Shown: in pieces, positions 11,700-23,524 of the stretch
Numbering within the stretch: position 1 is the first letter of the stretch
Layout of the letters: every line of letters begins with the position of its first letter
Source of the DNA: Setomelanomma holmii
Lineage: Eukaryota > Ascomycota > Dothideomycetes > Pleosporales > Phaeosphaeriaceae
Direction of reading: 5' to 3'
DNA: 64,000 nucleotides
Assembly: GCA_010015745.1 (NCBI GenBank)
Contig: ML978176.1
Coordinates: forward strand, 188,400-252,399
The notes under the pieces: model-generated
What the model was told of the DNA's origin: nothing
The model's input: the letters and a program-made list of their open reading frames with translations, nothing else
Database searches by the model: none
Made by a program: the position numbers and the translations under genes

Positions 11700-13254
11700 A
11701 TGCGTGAGATTGTATGTGTTCCTCTCCCAGCTGCAATTTTTCTGCAGCGCGCGTCGACCCCGCGTTTTCAGGGTCAACAAAACAACCAGGAACAACAGCT
11801 AACGAGACTGCGAGCAATAGGTTCACCTTCAGACCGGTCAATGCGTAAGTCTGCCCCTACGTTGCTCATTGAGCGACCACTGACAGCATCCAGGGTAACC
11901 AAATTGGTGCCGCCTTCTGGCAGACCATCTCCGGCGAGCATGGCCTCGACGGCTCCGGTGTCTACAATGGCACCTCGGACCTCCAGCTCGAGCGCATGAA
12001 CGTCTACTTCAACGAGGTACGTCTCTTGTAGTCACTGCCGACATGGGACGCGCAGACTGACTTCAGCAGGCATCTGGCAACAAGTTCGTGCCGCGCGCTG
12101 TTCTCGTCGACCTCGAGCCCGGTACCATGGATGCTGTCCGTGCTGGACCTTTCGGACAGCTCTTCCGCCCCGACAACTTCGTCTTCGGCCAGTCTGGTGC
12201 TGGTAACAACTGGGCAAAGGGCCATTACACTGAGGGTGCCGAGCTTGTCGATCAGGTTCTCGATGTCGTCCGCCGCGAGGCCGAGGGCTGCGACTGCCTC
12301 CAGGGCTTCCAGATCACCCACTCCCTCGGTGGTGGTACTGGTGCCGGTATGGGTACGCTCTTGATCTCCAAGATCCGTGAGGAGTTCCCCGACCGCATGA
12401 TGGCCACCTTCTCCGTCGTGCCCTCGCCCAAGGTCTCTGACACCGTTGTCGAGCCCTACAACGCCACCCTCTCCGTCCACCAGTTGGTCGAGAACTCCGA
12501 CGAGACCTTCTGCATTGACAACGAGGCTCTGTACGATATCTGCATGAGGACACTCAAGCTGAACAACCCTTCCTACGGTGACCTGAACCACCTCGTCTCG
12601 GCTGTCATGTCGGGCGTCACCACCTGCCTGCGTTTCCCTGGTCAGCTCAACTCTGACCTGAGGAAGTTGGCCGTCAACATGGTTCCCTTTCCCCGTCTCC
12701 ATTTCTTCATGGTCGGTTTCGCTCCTCTGACCAGCCGTGGCGCCCACTCCTTCCGCGCCGTCACCGTTCCCGAGCTCACCCAGCAAATGTTCGACCCCAA
12801 GAACATGATGGCTGCGTCCGACTTCCGCAATGGCCGCTACCTGACCTGCTCTGCCTACTTCCGTGGTAAGGTCTCCATGAAGGAGGTCGAGGACCAGATG
12901 CGCAACGTCCAGAACAAGAACTCGTCCTACTTTGTTGAATGGATTCCCAACAACGTTCAGACCGCTCTCTGCTCCGTGCCCCCGCGTGGCCTGAAGATGT
13001 CCGCTACTTTCGTCGGTAACTCTACCTCCATCCAGGAGCTCTTCAAGCGTGTCGGTGACCAGTTCACTGCCATGTTCAGGCGCAAGGCTTTCTTGCATTG
13101 GTACACTGGTGAGGGTATGGACGAGATGGAGTTCACCGAGGCTGAGTCCAACATGAACGATTTGGTATCCGAGTACCAGCAATACCAGGAGGCTTCCATC
13201 TCTGATGCCGAGGAGGAGTATGATGAGGAGGCTCCTCTTGAGGCTGAGGAGTAA
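11700..13254 (+). CDS. TUB2: Beta-tubulin
   Basis: Exons 11700-11711, 11821-11844, 11894-12016 and 12070-13254 encode 447 residues, the usual length. Beta-tubulin forms microtubules with alpha-tubulin and binds exchangeable GTP. It begins [17 protein letters not shown], has the GTP-binding GGGTGAGMG loop, and ends in the acidic tail [14 protein letters not shown]. The 12-nt and 24-nt first exons are characteristic of fungal beta-tubulin genes. Residues linked to benzimidazole resistance carry the sensitive state: H6, Y50, A165, F167, E198, F200 and L240. The last intron ends CAGCAG (12064-12069). Using the second AG gives the usual FNEASGNK; the first would insert one Gln. Strong C-ending codon bias indicates high expression. 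Confidence 0.98.
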
Positions 13255-13495
13255 GCTATTCGACACCACGCTGGGCTTGGATGTTGGAGACAGGAGTCTA
13301 TCCTATCAACAGTACGATATGTGCTTGGAGCGACACTAGTAGTACTTGATCAAGTGCGACAAGATGGGACCACTTGGTTGTTCTAGCTATATCACGTTGG
13401 TCAGGACGCCGTATGTGTATCTTCGAGCGTAAAGCGCAACTCTTGTTAATGGAAAGATTCGTAATTATCGCATGATGCTTGAGCTTCGTGACATG

Positions 13496-16262
13496 CTACT
13501 CGTTGTCTTCCCCATGCTCTCTCAGATGCTCAAGATATCCAACCAATCTCTTCTTGATAATCACTCCAACCACCTTGCCAGTCCCTTCCTCTGTGACAAT
13601 CAGATACCTCAACCCAAGCTTGGAAAACATCTCCACGGCATATTCCAGCGGCGCTTTAGCACATATCGTCAAGGGCGTCCGGTCCACAAACGGCGTCAAA
13701 TCCACTTCCAGCGCGTCTGGCGCGGGCCCATCATCAATCGCGTGTCCGAGTACACGGACCTGCAATTCTGCGGGGAAACTACTCGGGACCAATTTTGTGA
13801 GGCCGAATTCGAGTTCGGATTGGGAAATGTAGCCTTGGCAGATTGGAATGTCTGAATTTTGATGACATTGCACGAGGACGAGGCCTGCGTCCATGAGTCC
13901 GCGGGCGTGGAGTTGTGTTAGTTTTTGCTTGAGAAGGGGGTATGGGACGAGGTTTGTAGTGGGAACGTGGACTGTTATCTGTGGGGTCGGAAATGTTGGT
14001 GTTAGTGCGTGTTTGTGTGATGTTGAGATTTAGAATGGGGAGGGGCAAGCGTACCTCGTCCATTGTGCGTTTAGGCGGGATGAGGACTTGTGTTGTGCGT
14101 GGTTGGGAGCGGATGATGGACAGGGCGGTGTCGGGGTCGAGGAAGGGGTGGCCTAGGACCTGTAGTTGGGGATATTAGTGTGTGCGCTGAGGGCAGGTGG
14201 TAGGTATGGAGATGGGGAGGGAAGGGGACGTACGTTTTGGGCGAGGTCGTATACGCCTTCGGAGGAGATGGAGTCTGCGACCCATTTTGCGATGAGGATT
14301 GCGAGCCTGTGTTGATGTTAGTCTAAAATATAAATGTAGATGGGTGGAGATGACTGACATGTTTGGAACCGTGTATGACAGCTGGCCTGTGAGTTCGAAC
14401 ATGATAACTGCCAGACTGATTGTCATTCTCGATACACCAGCCAGAAACGCAGCGGATCCGACCATGGCGAAGATTCCGGGACTGATGCTGGGTATCAATT
14501 GCCCGACGAGTCGGCCGAAGAGTGCGCCTGCATCGAGGGCGGGTATGATTACGCCGCTGGGGACTTTGATGCCGAATGTGATGATTGTAAGAACGAGTTT
14601 GGTCAAAGTGCCGTATATAAGATAGCCGACATACGGCCAGTTGGTATCCCCATCTGCCATGGAAATTTCGGATTGACAGACCCAGGACTTCTGACTTGCA
14701 TTGTCGCCGCAATCGACCAAGAGGGTCTTGATAACGACGTCTCCAGGCTCCCTTGTCAACGGATTGGGAAATTGTAGAAGCGTAGTAGCTAGCACGACGA
14801 TGCCGACTTCGAGCACGGGGTTCCTCTTGATGATGCCAAACGCGCGGAACCACTTGGACCAGATGAAGTTCAGCTTGCAAAACAAGCCACCAAACACGCC
14901 TCCCGCAATGCCGAGCAGGATAAACACCAGGTAATGTACCGGCGAGTAGTCCGACCCATAATTTGTCTCAAAAAGCACCAACTTCCCCGTGCCCGTTGGG
15001 TTCAACGCTTTCAGCACAATCGCCGCACTCAAACTACACAAAAACGCTCTCCACAGCACCTTTCTCGGAAAATACGTCGATATCTCTTCATAGCTGAAGA
15101 GCACACCTCCAATCGGTGCGCCAAACGCCACAGATAAGCCAGCGCTGCACGCCGCGCTAAGCAGTTCGCGCATCTTGCGCCCATTGGAGTCGTACTTGGG
15201 GAACAGCGTGCCGATCAAGTAGCCGACGCAGGTGGAAATGTGCACAAAGGGCCCTTCTTTGCCGAGACACATGCCAGTGCTGACGGCAAAGATGGCGCCG
15301 AAGGCTTTGACGAGGAGGACGCGGAGGGAAAGGAAGGAGGGGATGGAGAAGCCGGAGAGGATGGTTTTGATTTCCGGGATGCCGGAGCCAGAGGCCATGT
15401 CTGCTTAGTGTATTAGAATCTATTCTTGAGTGTTTCCCTTTGGTACAGCATGAGGGAAGAGGAGAGCAGAAAGGACTTACACATTACTTTTCCGCCTGGA
15501 CTTGTCGTCGGAGTCGCAGGTTGATCGTCTGCTGAAGTTCCATTTCCGTTGATTTTGATAGCGGGCGTCGATGCCTGATCGTCTCCCGGTGTCACAGACG
15601 GCAATGCACTCCTGGTGGTCATTGTTGCAGTGCTACTAATCGTGCCAAATACTAGCGCCAATCCAACATAGATGCCAAAACTTCGTGCATAATTCGGACT
15701 CCATGCATGCCAGGCCTCACATTCTCCCAACTCTTCATGAGTTCTGAAGACAAGCATTGGAGTCTTATCGAAGCAGCAGCCTTCGCGATTCGAGAATGGG
15801 TTGCGTGAGCAGTACCCCAGTTTCCAGTCAGAGACTGTGGCTACAGCAACGTCGACGACGAAAGCGACACACGCAGTCAGCGTGCCGATGAGGATGACGG
15901 CAAGCCAGCCAGAGCTGGCGTCGAACAGGGAGAGAAGTGTGTAGCGGATGCCACGCCGGGCTTGAATGGCGCGAAAGCGGTAGGAGTCTTTGACCTGCTT
16001 GAGTGTGAGCCTTGAATTGACCTTTCACACGTAGAATTGTGAAACTGGAACGTAATACCAAGTCATGAAGCCAGTCAATCGTGGTGTAGTCGTTGTACGG
16101 CAAACGCTCTCCAACAGTACTGCCAGCCAAATGTTGCTCTTCCTTCGTCACGCTCGATGATATGATCGATTGGGCCTCCTCATCCTGCTCGTGTTGCAGC
16201 TGCGACAATCTGGTTGGACGTAGTAATGGAGTCCGTTCACCAGTTTCCTCGTTGGATGCCAT
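13496..16262 (-). CDS. CLC-type chloride/proton exchanger with CBS domains
   Basis: Six exons on the minus strand (16059-16262, 15481-15994, 14359-15400, 14234-14306, 14055-14159, 13496-13978) give 806 residues. The order is: cytosolic N-tail with a TPLL motif, transmembrane CLC core with GSGIPE (about 244-249), GKEGPFVH with the gating glutamate (about E288), the LFSYEEIS helix with the proton glutamate (about E345), GVIIPALDAGALFGR, then two C-terminal CBS regions. Both glutamates are present and 57 residues apart, as in mammalian ClC-3/4/5. That supports a Cl-/H+ exchanger of an acidic internal compartment rather than a plasma-membrane channel. Yeast Gef1 is the best-known relative. The gene is convergent with beta-tubulin. 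Confidence 0.93.
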
Positions 16263-16914
16263 GCTGGCAGTATTTGGGTTGCATATACCTGCGCAGAGCG
16301 CAAAGGGAATTGAAATCTACCATATTGCCATTCACACGAGGTTAAATCCACCAAGCAAACAGTGGCTTGACAAGTGACGCACGTGTCGCAGATTAGCCAT
16401 CTCCGCGACGCATGCTTATCTTCCGCGGCAGAGTGATCGTCGACATGCTTGGATGCTGTGGTGGAGGGTCCAGATTGTCGATGCTGGGGAAGAGATAAGG
16501 AATGCTTGGGCTGCGCTAGCCGCCTTTGGACGCACATCAAATCTCAAGACTCAGTCGCGCTCGATTCAAGCAAGCATCTCCGAGCATCGTTGGTGCCGCC
16601 GAAGCAATTTAGTAGAATACTGAGTAATTGTTGCTAGACGAGTCGTTGCACTACATAACCTTACCTGTTTTTGTCTTGATCATGAAAACGAGACAACGAC
16701 GCTTACCAGGCTACGATAGACACCGCGGTGTATGGTCCAGACCAGAAACACCGATCAAGGCGCATTGCTGCAACTCATTGTATGGCAAAGGAAATTACCG
16801 CCATTGCTTCAATTGCAGTGGACTCAGAGAATGACCTTCGTGAACCGCCCGTCTTTTGGTGAGACAACGCCAGTGACCGGGTAAAATGCCAAACGATAGC
16901 GAGACAGTGATTCC
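16263..16914. other. Intergenic between two minus-strand genes
   Basis: Holds the CLC promoter and the 3' end of the HMG gene. Open frames in this gap overlap on both strands and show no recognisable features. Confidence 0.5.
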
Positions 16915-18005
16915 TCAGAATGCGGCAGCCTTTTCACGCTCATATCTTGCTTTGTCAACATCTTGCTGATCTTGGTATTTCTGTTGCCATGTGAGCCACG
17001 ATGTTTGAAGTGCTGGAGGGGCAACGTACCTTCTTCTCCCCTTCGCTCAACGCCTTCCACTCTTCAGCAATCAACTTAGTCGCCTCGGTCACCTTGATTC
17101 CTTTGAGGTCACCGCTAGCATGTCGTTCCGTGAAGAACACAGTGAAGGAGGACCTAAGCCTCTTGGGTTGTCGATCGTCTTCGAGTTTTTGGGTATGAAT
17201 CGGATATCTTCTCTTTCCAGCGCTTGATTTAAGGAGTTTTCGCAACCGCGCGCGTGCATTGTTTGCATCGTGGATCTGCTGCGGGGTATGGGATTGAATC
17301 CATGCGCGGTATTCTGCCCGCCTGACCACCGTCTTCTCGCTTGCCAAATGATTATAATGCTTAAGGAGCAGTCAGCATGGTGATTGACGTTGTGAATTGG
17401 GGACTTACTTCTAATTCTGCAGGGGTCAGGTTCTTGAATCTCTTGCTTGCCTCTGTCAGTCTGGCCGGGGCGGTGCTGTCGCCATGACCCTTGCCTGCGA
17501 CTGTCTCTTGAACGAACGCATTATAGGCAGATATTGCGCCATTCGAGTGGGGCTCTTTCAGAGCCGTCTTCCGCAGATCTCTGACGAGCGCTTTCTGCTT
17601 GTCTTCGGGCGTGAGCACCTTCTTTACGCGCTTTCTGGGGGCTGGTTTCTTCGGTGCTGTCTTCTTCGCCGTCTTTGCTTTTGGCTTCGCCCTACTTGTT
17701 GTCGCCTTGGTTGCCGGTTTCCTCGTGGTCTTTGTGGTTGCCTTCGTCTTTGCCAGCGCTTTAGTGGCTGCCTTCTTGACCGCCTTCTTCACGGGCGCGG
17801 TCGGCTTAGTCGCATTCCTTGCGGTGGCATACGAGCGACGAGCTTTGACTGCCGAGTTGTAGGCGTGCGAGAGAGCGCGAAAAGCTGGCTGATTCGAGGC
17901 ATTGTCGGCGAGGAGGGTGCGCTGGCGGAAGCGGGCGAGCTGTGGAAGGTCGCGCGCGCATGTTTTGGGTATACCGAGGCGGCAGAGCGTGCCGTGGGTC
18001 AGCAT
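16915..18005 (-). CDS. Two-HMG-box DNA-binding protein, probably of the mitochondrial nucleoid
   Basis: Exons 17409-18005, 17030-17359 and 16915-16980 give 330 residues. An upstream in-frame ATG at 18050 would add 15. I prefer the inner Met because it starts an Arg-rich, acid-poor presequence (MLTHGTLCRLGIPK). Residues about 60-125 form a Lys/Ala/Thr/Pro-rich segment like a histone H1 tail. Box 1 follows (SNGAISAYNAFVQE ... EYRAWIQSH), then box 2 (RQPKRLRSSFTVFFTERHAS ... KALSEGEKKKYQDQ), ending REKAAAF. Yeast Abf2 and animal TFAM have the same two-box layout and compact mitochondrial DNA; the same role is inferred here. Introns were placed to restore AELEHYNHLASE and GEKKKYQDQQ. Confidence 0.82.
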
Positions 18006-18450
18006 CGTGGCGGTGGAATCGGTGCTGCTTTGACCGTGCTGGATATGCACGACGGCCGACAGCGCAGCTCTGGACGGGCGATTGAAGGGTCAGCGTGCGC
18101 GCTTCGAGGGTGGCTATGTGAGACAAGAGGGAGCTCAAGTGGAGCTACCAGTGTGGCTGGCAGGTGGCTGGTGCGCCGGAAACGTCATGTTCAGGAACGC
18201 TTCCCCACGATTCACATAAGCTCAGTGCGACAAAACGCGAAGGCAGCTGACAAGGACCACGTGAAACATGTTTGAATATGTTGTTTGCTTTTCCTTTGCT
18301 TGTAGATTCGCAAAGTCACCGCTTGCTGGTAGAACGCCGCCCATGCACGCAAATATATGTGACTCTTAGGTAATCAAACCTGCTGCGTCTGATCCCTTAC
18401 TTCTGTGCGCCCATAGATCCACGCGACCATCTCTCTCAACTAATGGCTTC
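18006..18450. promoter_or_regulatory. Upstream region of the HMG-box gene
   Basis: A 445-bp gap in tandem orientation on the minus strand. It contains the alternative upstream ATG (18050) of the HMG gene and the 3' flank of the aminotransferase gene. Nothing else is supported. Confidence 0.4.
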
Positions 18451-19854
18451 CTATACAACCTTGTAACTATGGTGTATTAGCATGTGTTATGAGCATGTAT
18501 TGGGTCTGTCAACTTACCTCCATGGGTGGTCCTCGTCGCCGTACTGAATCGCCTCCATCCAGTCCTTCATCTGCTGGGCAATGGGTCCAGCTTCGACGTG
18601 GTCCTCGAGCCCGCAGTCGACAAGGCGTCCTTTCCAGCTGATCTTTCGTACAGGGCTGACAATTGCAGCGGTACCTGCGCCGAAGATCTCCATTAAACGG
18701 CCTTCGTCAGAGGCATCCGAGATCTCCTTCATGGTGAACTTCTTCTCTAGTACCTTCCAACCCTTAGGCTCCAATCGTTCTCGTGCAAGGCCAAGAATCG
18801 AGTCTCTCGTTACACCTTCGAGAATGGTGCCATCTAATGGCGCAGTGAGTAGTTCTGGCTGTCCAGTCTCCTTGTTCTTGATAGCGGCAAACAGGTTCAT
18901 GGTGCCGACCTCGGTCACATACTCTTCCTCTCCAAAGAGCCAGAGATTCTGATGGAAGCCGCGACTGGCGGCTTGCATTTGTGGGACGATGCACGGCGCA
19001 TAGTTTGCTCCCAGCTTCTTATCTCCGACACCTCCAGGCCAGGCGCGTACCGCATAATCTGTGGCTTCTAACGACACAGCCTTGAATCCTGTGGGATAGT
19101 ATGGACCAACGGGCGACGCGATCACGTAGAGCAGCGCTGAGGCTGGAGGGCCCACGCCAAGGGTGCGCTGGGTGCCAATCATGGTCGGGCGGAGGTAGAG
19201 CGAGTATCCTCGTGCACTGTCCTCCTGTTAGTTGAGTGGCATTGTATGGGTATCGGACGCCTTACTCGGGAATGAAGCGCTTGTCAGTCTTGACGAATTG
19301 AGAGATGAGCTCGATCATGGCTTCGCTGTCGAATGAGGGCAATGCAATTCTCGTCGATGACTTGTTCAGTCTCGCCATGTTTTTGTCCGGTCTAAACAAC
19401 CTAATATTGCCATCCTTATCTTTGTATGCCTTCATGCCCTCGAAGCACTCGAAGGCGTAGTGGAACACGCAGGTCGCTGGGTCGAGGCTGAGATTCTGGT
19501 ACGGTGTGATGCGCGCGGGCAGCCATCCTTGTGATGCAGTCCATTCGAGCGACAGCATATGATCTTGATGTTGCGATCAGCAATGGTCATGATGTGTGAA
19601 TCATCGGAGCACCTACCCGAGAAGTTGCGGCCAAAGAGAAGCTCTTCTGGCGGCAGCAGATCCTTTGGCGTCTGTGTCTTCGTGATGGTGAGCCTCGTCG
19701 GGTCAATGTCCTGTATCTTTGTGCCGACGCTGGCATCAGCGTGGATGCTGTATGCTCTCCGACATCGCAGAGATGCGCTGAGAGGTGCGGCGGCAGATCG
19801 AGGGGCGCAATGGGACAGCGAAGAAAGCAGTCGTAGTGACCGTTGTTGTAGCAT
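18451..19854 (-). CDS. BAT1: Branched-chain amino acid aminotransferase (mitochondrial)
   Basis: Exons 19617-19854, 19266-19563, 18518-19216 and 18451-18466 give 416 residues. This PLP enzyme interconverts Leu/Ile/Val and their 2-oxo acids with glutamate. The N-terminus ([13 protein letters not shown] ... RRAYSIH) is a mitochondrial presequence. Class IV aminotransferase signatures are [43 protein letters not shown], and [11 protein letters not shown], whose Lys before LGANY binds PLP. The Met at 19854 was chosen over 19881 because the presequence starts there. The third intron ends at an AG inside GAGGACAG, which restores [11 protein letters not shown]. The last intron (18467-18517) leaves a 16-nt final exon ending SYKVV; without splicing the protein would end HPWR. 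Confidence 0.93.
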
Positions 19855-20475
19855 TGTGTGGATGTGGTTGCAGAATGGCAATGGGTGGTTGCGATATGGG
19901 AGTCGCGTTGGTGGTTGCTATAAACGGCGTGCTCCAACAATTATTATGGGAACAGCCGAAGCTGACCGACGCTCTATATAGTCTACCGCGAACGTTGTCG
20001 GAGACCGTCTTCACCGCCGCTGAGAACACCGAAGGGCGCGGTTTTGACACAGATCGCAACTTGCTATCTATGCGGATAGTGAGGGTTATTCATGTATGGA
20101 TTCCTGCAGCACTCATCTGGGCCAGGAACGGGGAGCTGCTTCCCCGCGGGCGCTTTGTCATGCATGTGTGAAGCAGCGGGCCAAGAATCTCTGGCTATCA
20201 TTCCTCCACACTCGTGTGAGGACATTTACAGGACGCTTCGACACCACCAGTACTTTTCTCGCCCAATCACTTGAAGGAAGTCATCAAGCCAGTGCTCTTG
20301 TGCCTATCTGGACCTAGGCCGCCTCGTGCGCAATGCTCTGAACACATAGGCGCATTCTCAGCTTGTGGTCTCAGACAGAACGATCGCAACACCAAGCATT
20401 CCACAATATAACGTGCCCTTCCATGACGCGCTCGCTGCACTTCGAGAGATTCGCCGCGCGGGCGGATAGACCATC
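19855..20475. promoter_or_regulatory. Divergent promoter between BAT1 and SCY1
   Basis: A 621-bp gap between divergent starts. No convincing operator was seen. A Leu3-type site would be expected for BAT1 if it is regulated as in yeast, but no clear CCGG-N4-CCGG was found. Confidence 0.45.
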
Positions 20476-23400
20476 ATGTTCTCCAACGCGCTGAAGTCGT
20501 TTACCTCGAACATTTCCAGCAACTACACCATCAGTGCACAACCGACGTCCTACTCCGGGCCATGGCGGATATACGATGCAAAGAAGAAGTCGACAGGGAA
20601 GGCGGCATCGGTCTTCGTCTTCGAGCGGAAGTCGCTTGAGCCGCCTACTGGAGCTGGCTTCGGTGGACGCTCTGCCGCCTCGGGCCTCAAGCGAGCGCAC
20701 GAGGAGGTAGTGGAGAGGCTCAAGAAGGAAGCCAGTTCCCTTGCACGTCTGCGCCACCCCAGCGTTTTGGAACTAGTTGAACCAGTGGAGGATACTCGAG
20801 GAGGAGGTCTTCAGTTTGCGACCGAGCCGGTGACGGCATCCCTTGACGGCCTATTACAAGAAAAGGATGAGCAGGAAAAGGCTGGCGGTGTGGGCGGCCG
20901 TCGCAGCCGCTACGTGGTTGAAGAGGCAGACGGGCAGAAGCGAAGACGAGAGCTCGAGATTGATGAGCTCGAGATTCAGAAAGGGCTACTGCAAGTTGCC
21001 AAAGGCTTGGAGTTCTTGCACGAGAGCGCTGGTCTGGTGCATGCCAACTTGACTCCGGAGGCTATCTTCATAAATGCCAAAGTAAGTTGCAGAACCTCAT
21101 CCGTATCTACTCGAGTTTGCTGATCAAGGCGGCAGTCGGACTGGAAGATATCAGGTCTTGGGTTTTCCACGCCACCCGAGAACTTGACCAAGCCCACCTC
21201 TGTGACGCCCATTTCTCTGTCCGAGGCACTAAACCACGATGCGCGATTGCCACGACATGTTCAGCTCAACATTGACTTTACGTCGCCGGATTTCGTCATG
21301 GATGGGAACATCACACCAGCAGCGGACATGTTTAGCTTGGGGATGCTCATAATCGCTCTGTACAACTCGCCACACAAAAGCCCAATGGACTTTAACGGGA
21401 GCACGTCATCCTTTAAGAGGGCTTTTGCATCTTCGTCTTCCGTCCCGAACAAGACCAACAACTTTATGTCTTCGCAACCTCTGCCAAGGGATGTCACCAA
21501 TGGCGTACTGGATCGGCTAATAACGAGGCGACCTGCACAACGCTTAGATGCCCGAGAATTTCAACAAGCACAATACTTTGACAACATACTGGTGTCCACA
21601 ATCCGTTTCTTGGACTCACTCCCAGCGAAAACACCCAACGAGAAGTCTCAATTTCTGAGAGGCTTGCCACGCATTCTCAATCAGTTCCCAAAATCTGTCA
21701 TAGAGAAGAAGATTCTGCCGGCCTTGCTAGAGGAGATGAAGGACCGCGAACTGCTAACGTTAATTTTGCAAAATGTTTTCAAGATCGTTACGATGTTGCC
21801 GGCAGGCAAGCGCGCTTTTACTGAGAAGGTCATACCAAAACTGAGGGAAACTTTCCTCTCTGGTAGCGCACACACCACCAAAGGAGCAGCGCCGGAAAGA
21901 GATAGCTTGAAAGAGGCCGGTCTTATGGTTCTCCTTGAGAATATGCAGGTCGCTGCAGAGAACTCCAGTGGGAAGGAGTTCAAAGAAGACATTTTGCCGA
22001 TCATCAATTATGCTCTCGAGTCACCAACACATTTATTGGTCGATGCTGCGCTGCGCACATTGCCAGTCGTCTTACCGATCCTTGACTTCTCCACGATCAA
22101 GAATGAGCTTTTTCCCGTCATTGCAACCATCTTCGCAAAGACCAGCAGCATGGGCATCAAGATACGAGGACTAGAAGCGCTGAAAACCTTGTGCGGTGGA
22201 TGTGGAGACGATGCGAACGACTATCAAGGAGACGGTCTCACAGGCATGGTGGAAGCGCCTAAACCCAAAAGCTCAAACGTGTCTATCCTGGACAAATACA
22301 CGATACAGGAAAAAGTTGTGCCTCTGCTGCGGGGCATCAAGACGAAAGAGCCTGCTGTCATGGTACTTTCCCCGTTCCTTAATCTTGCTCACGCCACTAA
22401 CATGCGTTTAGATGGCGGCCCTCGACGTCTTCAAAGCTATAAGCAATCAGGTTGACAGCGACTTCCTTGCGATTGACATTCTGCCGATCCTATGGCAGTT
22501 CAGCCTGGGCCCACTACTCAACCTGCCACAATTTCAGGCATATATGACACTAATCAAGTCAATGTCTGCGCGAATTGAGCATGAACAAACACGAAAGCTA
22601 CAGGAGCTAGGTGCTAACGGCGCGACGGCGACAACACGCAACGAGTTTATGAGCTTTGGAGGGCCAAGTACAACAAATGGCCTTGACACTACAAATGGCG
22701 TTGGTGAGGCTGACTTTGAGGTGCTCGTTCGAGGCGGTCCACAAGGTTCGTCTGGCGGGACAGATATGCTTGGTGGTGATCCTTGGGCGAATGGGCCTGC
22801 CTCGGCCACCTCATCCACTATCTTGCCATCCCGACCGTCTACCAATCGCTCAAGATCTGCGAACAATGCCTCACCTGCTGCCACATTTGCTTGGTCGTCG
22901 CCGCCTGTATCACCACCCCCAACGAATACATCGCTGAACGCCCCTAAAGCGCAGGGTCGAGCCATCACGCCTGACAACGCATTTGGCACTCTAAATACAT
23001 CATTTCCAGCCATGGCCCCCAGCAATCCAGGTATTGGAAACCCAGCATTTGCGCCACCACAACCAAGCCCAAGCATGAGTATGAACGGCATGATGAGCGT
23101 CACAAGCAATCCTGCATACGGAGCTCAAAGCACAGGAGGTGGCATTAACTGGAGTAAAGCTTCAAGCTCTTCCACATTGTCATCGAATCCGTGGGGTGGG
23201 TCTTCAACTACGTCAAATACGACAGGTAACCTCTCGAGCTTCTCCATTGCTCCTCCCCCATCTCATTCTCAGCCTCAAGGACAAGCTCAAAGCAACTTGT
23301 ATTCATCATTCAGCATCCCACCTCCCAAACCAGCGACCAGTAGCCCCTTCAGCATCGCGCCACCACCCGGTATGGGAAGTAGAACAGCAAGTGCAGGAAG

Positions 23401-23524
23401 TGGCTTCAACATGAACAGCATGTCGGCACTGAGGGTGCAGACACAGAGCCAACAGCAGCAAAGGCCACCTCAACAGCAGCAACAACCTCAAGCTCCGTGG
23501 AACGGTAGCGATAGTTTGATCTGA
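20476..23524 (+). CDS. SCY1: SCY1/SCYL2-type pseudokinase with HEAT repeats
   Basis: Exons 20476-21081, 21136-22362 and 22412-23524 give 981 residues. SCY1-like proteins act in clathrin-dependent traffic between Golgi and endosomes. Residues about 30-330 form a kinase fold that cannot be catalytic by sequence: the HRD loop reads VHANLTPEA (no Asp) and the DFG position reads ISGLGFS. The helical repeat region runs about 370-620 (LRGLPRILNQFPKSVIEKKI onward). The C-terminal third is disordered and rich in Ser, Pro, Asn and Gln, with NPWGG and FSIPPP/FSIAPPP repeats and a short polyQ stretch. SCYL2 carries clathrin/adaptor-binding motifs in the equivalent region, so the FSI-PPP repeats may do the same job. 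Splice sites restore INAKSDWKISG and AVMMAALDVFKAI. Confidence 0.93.

Noticed and set aside
12004..13269. 421-codon minus-strand frame opposite beta-tubulin
   Set aside because: Strong codon bias of beta-tubulin keeps the opposite strand open; the product has no family resemblance.
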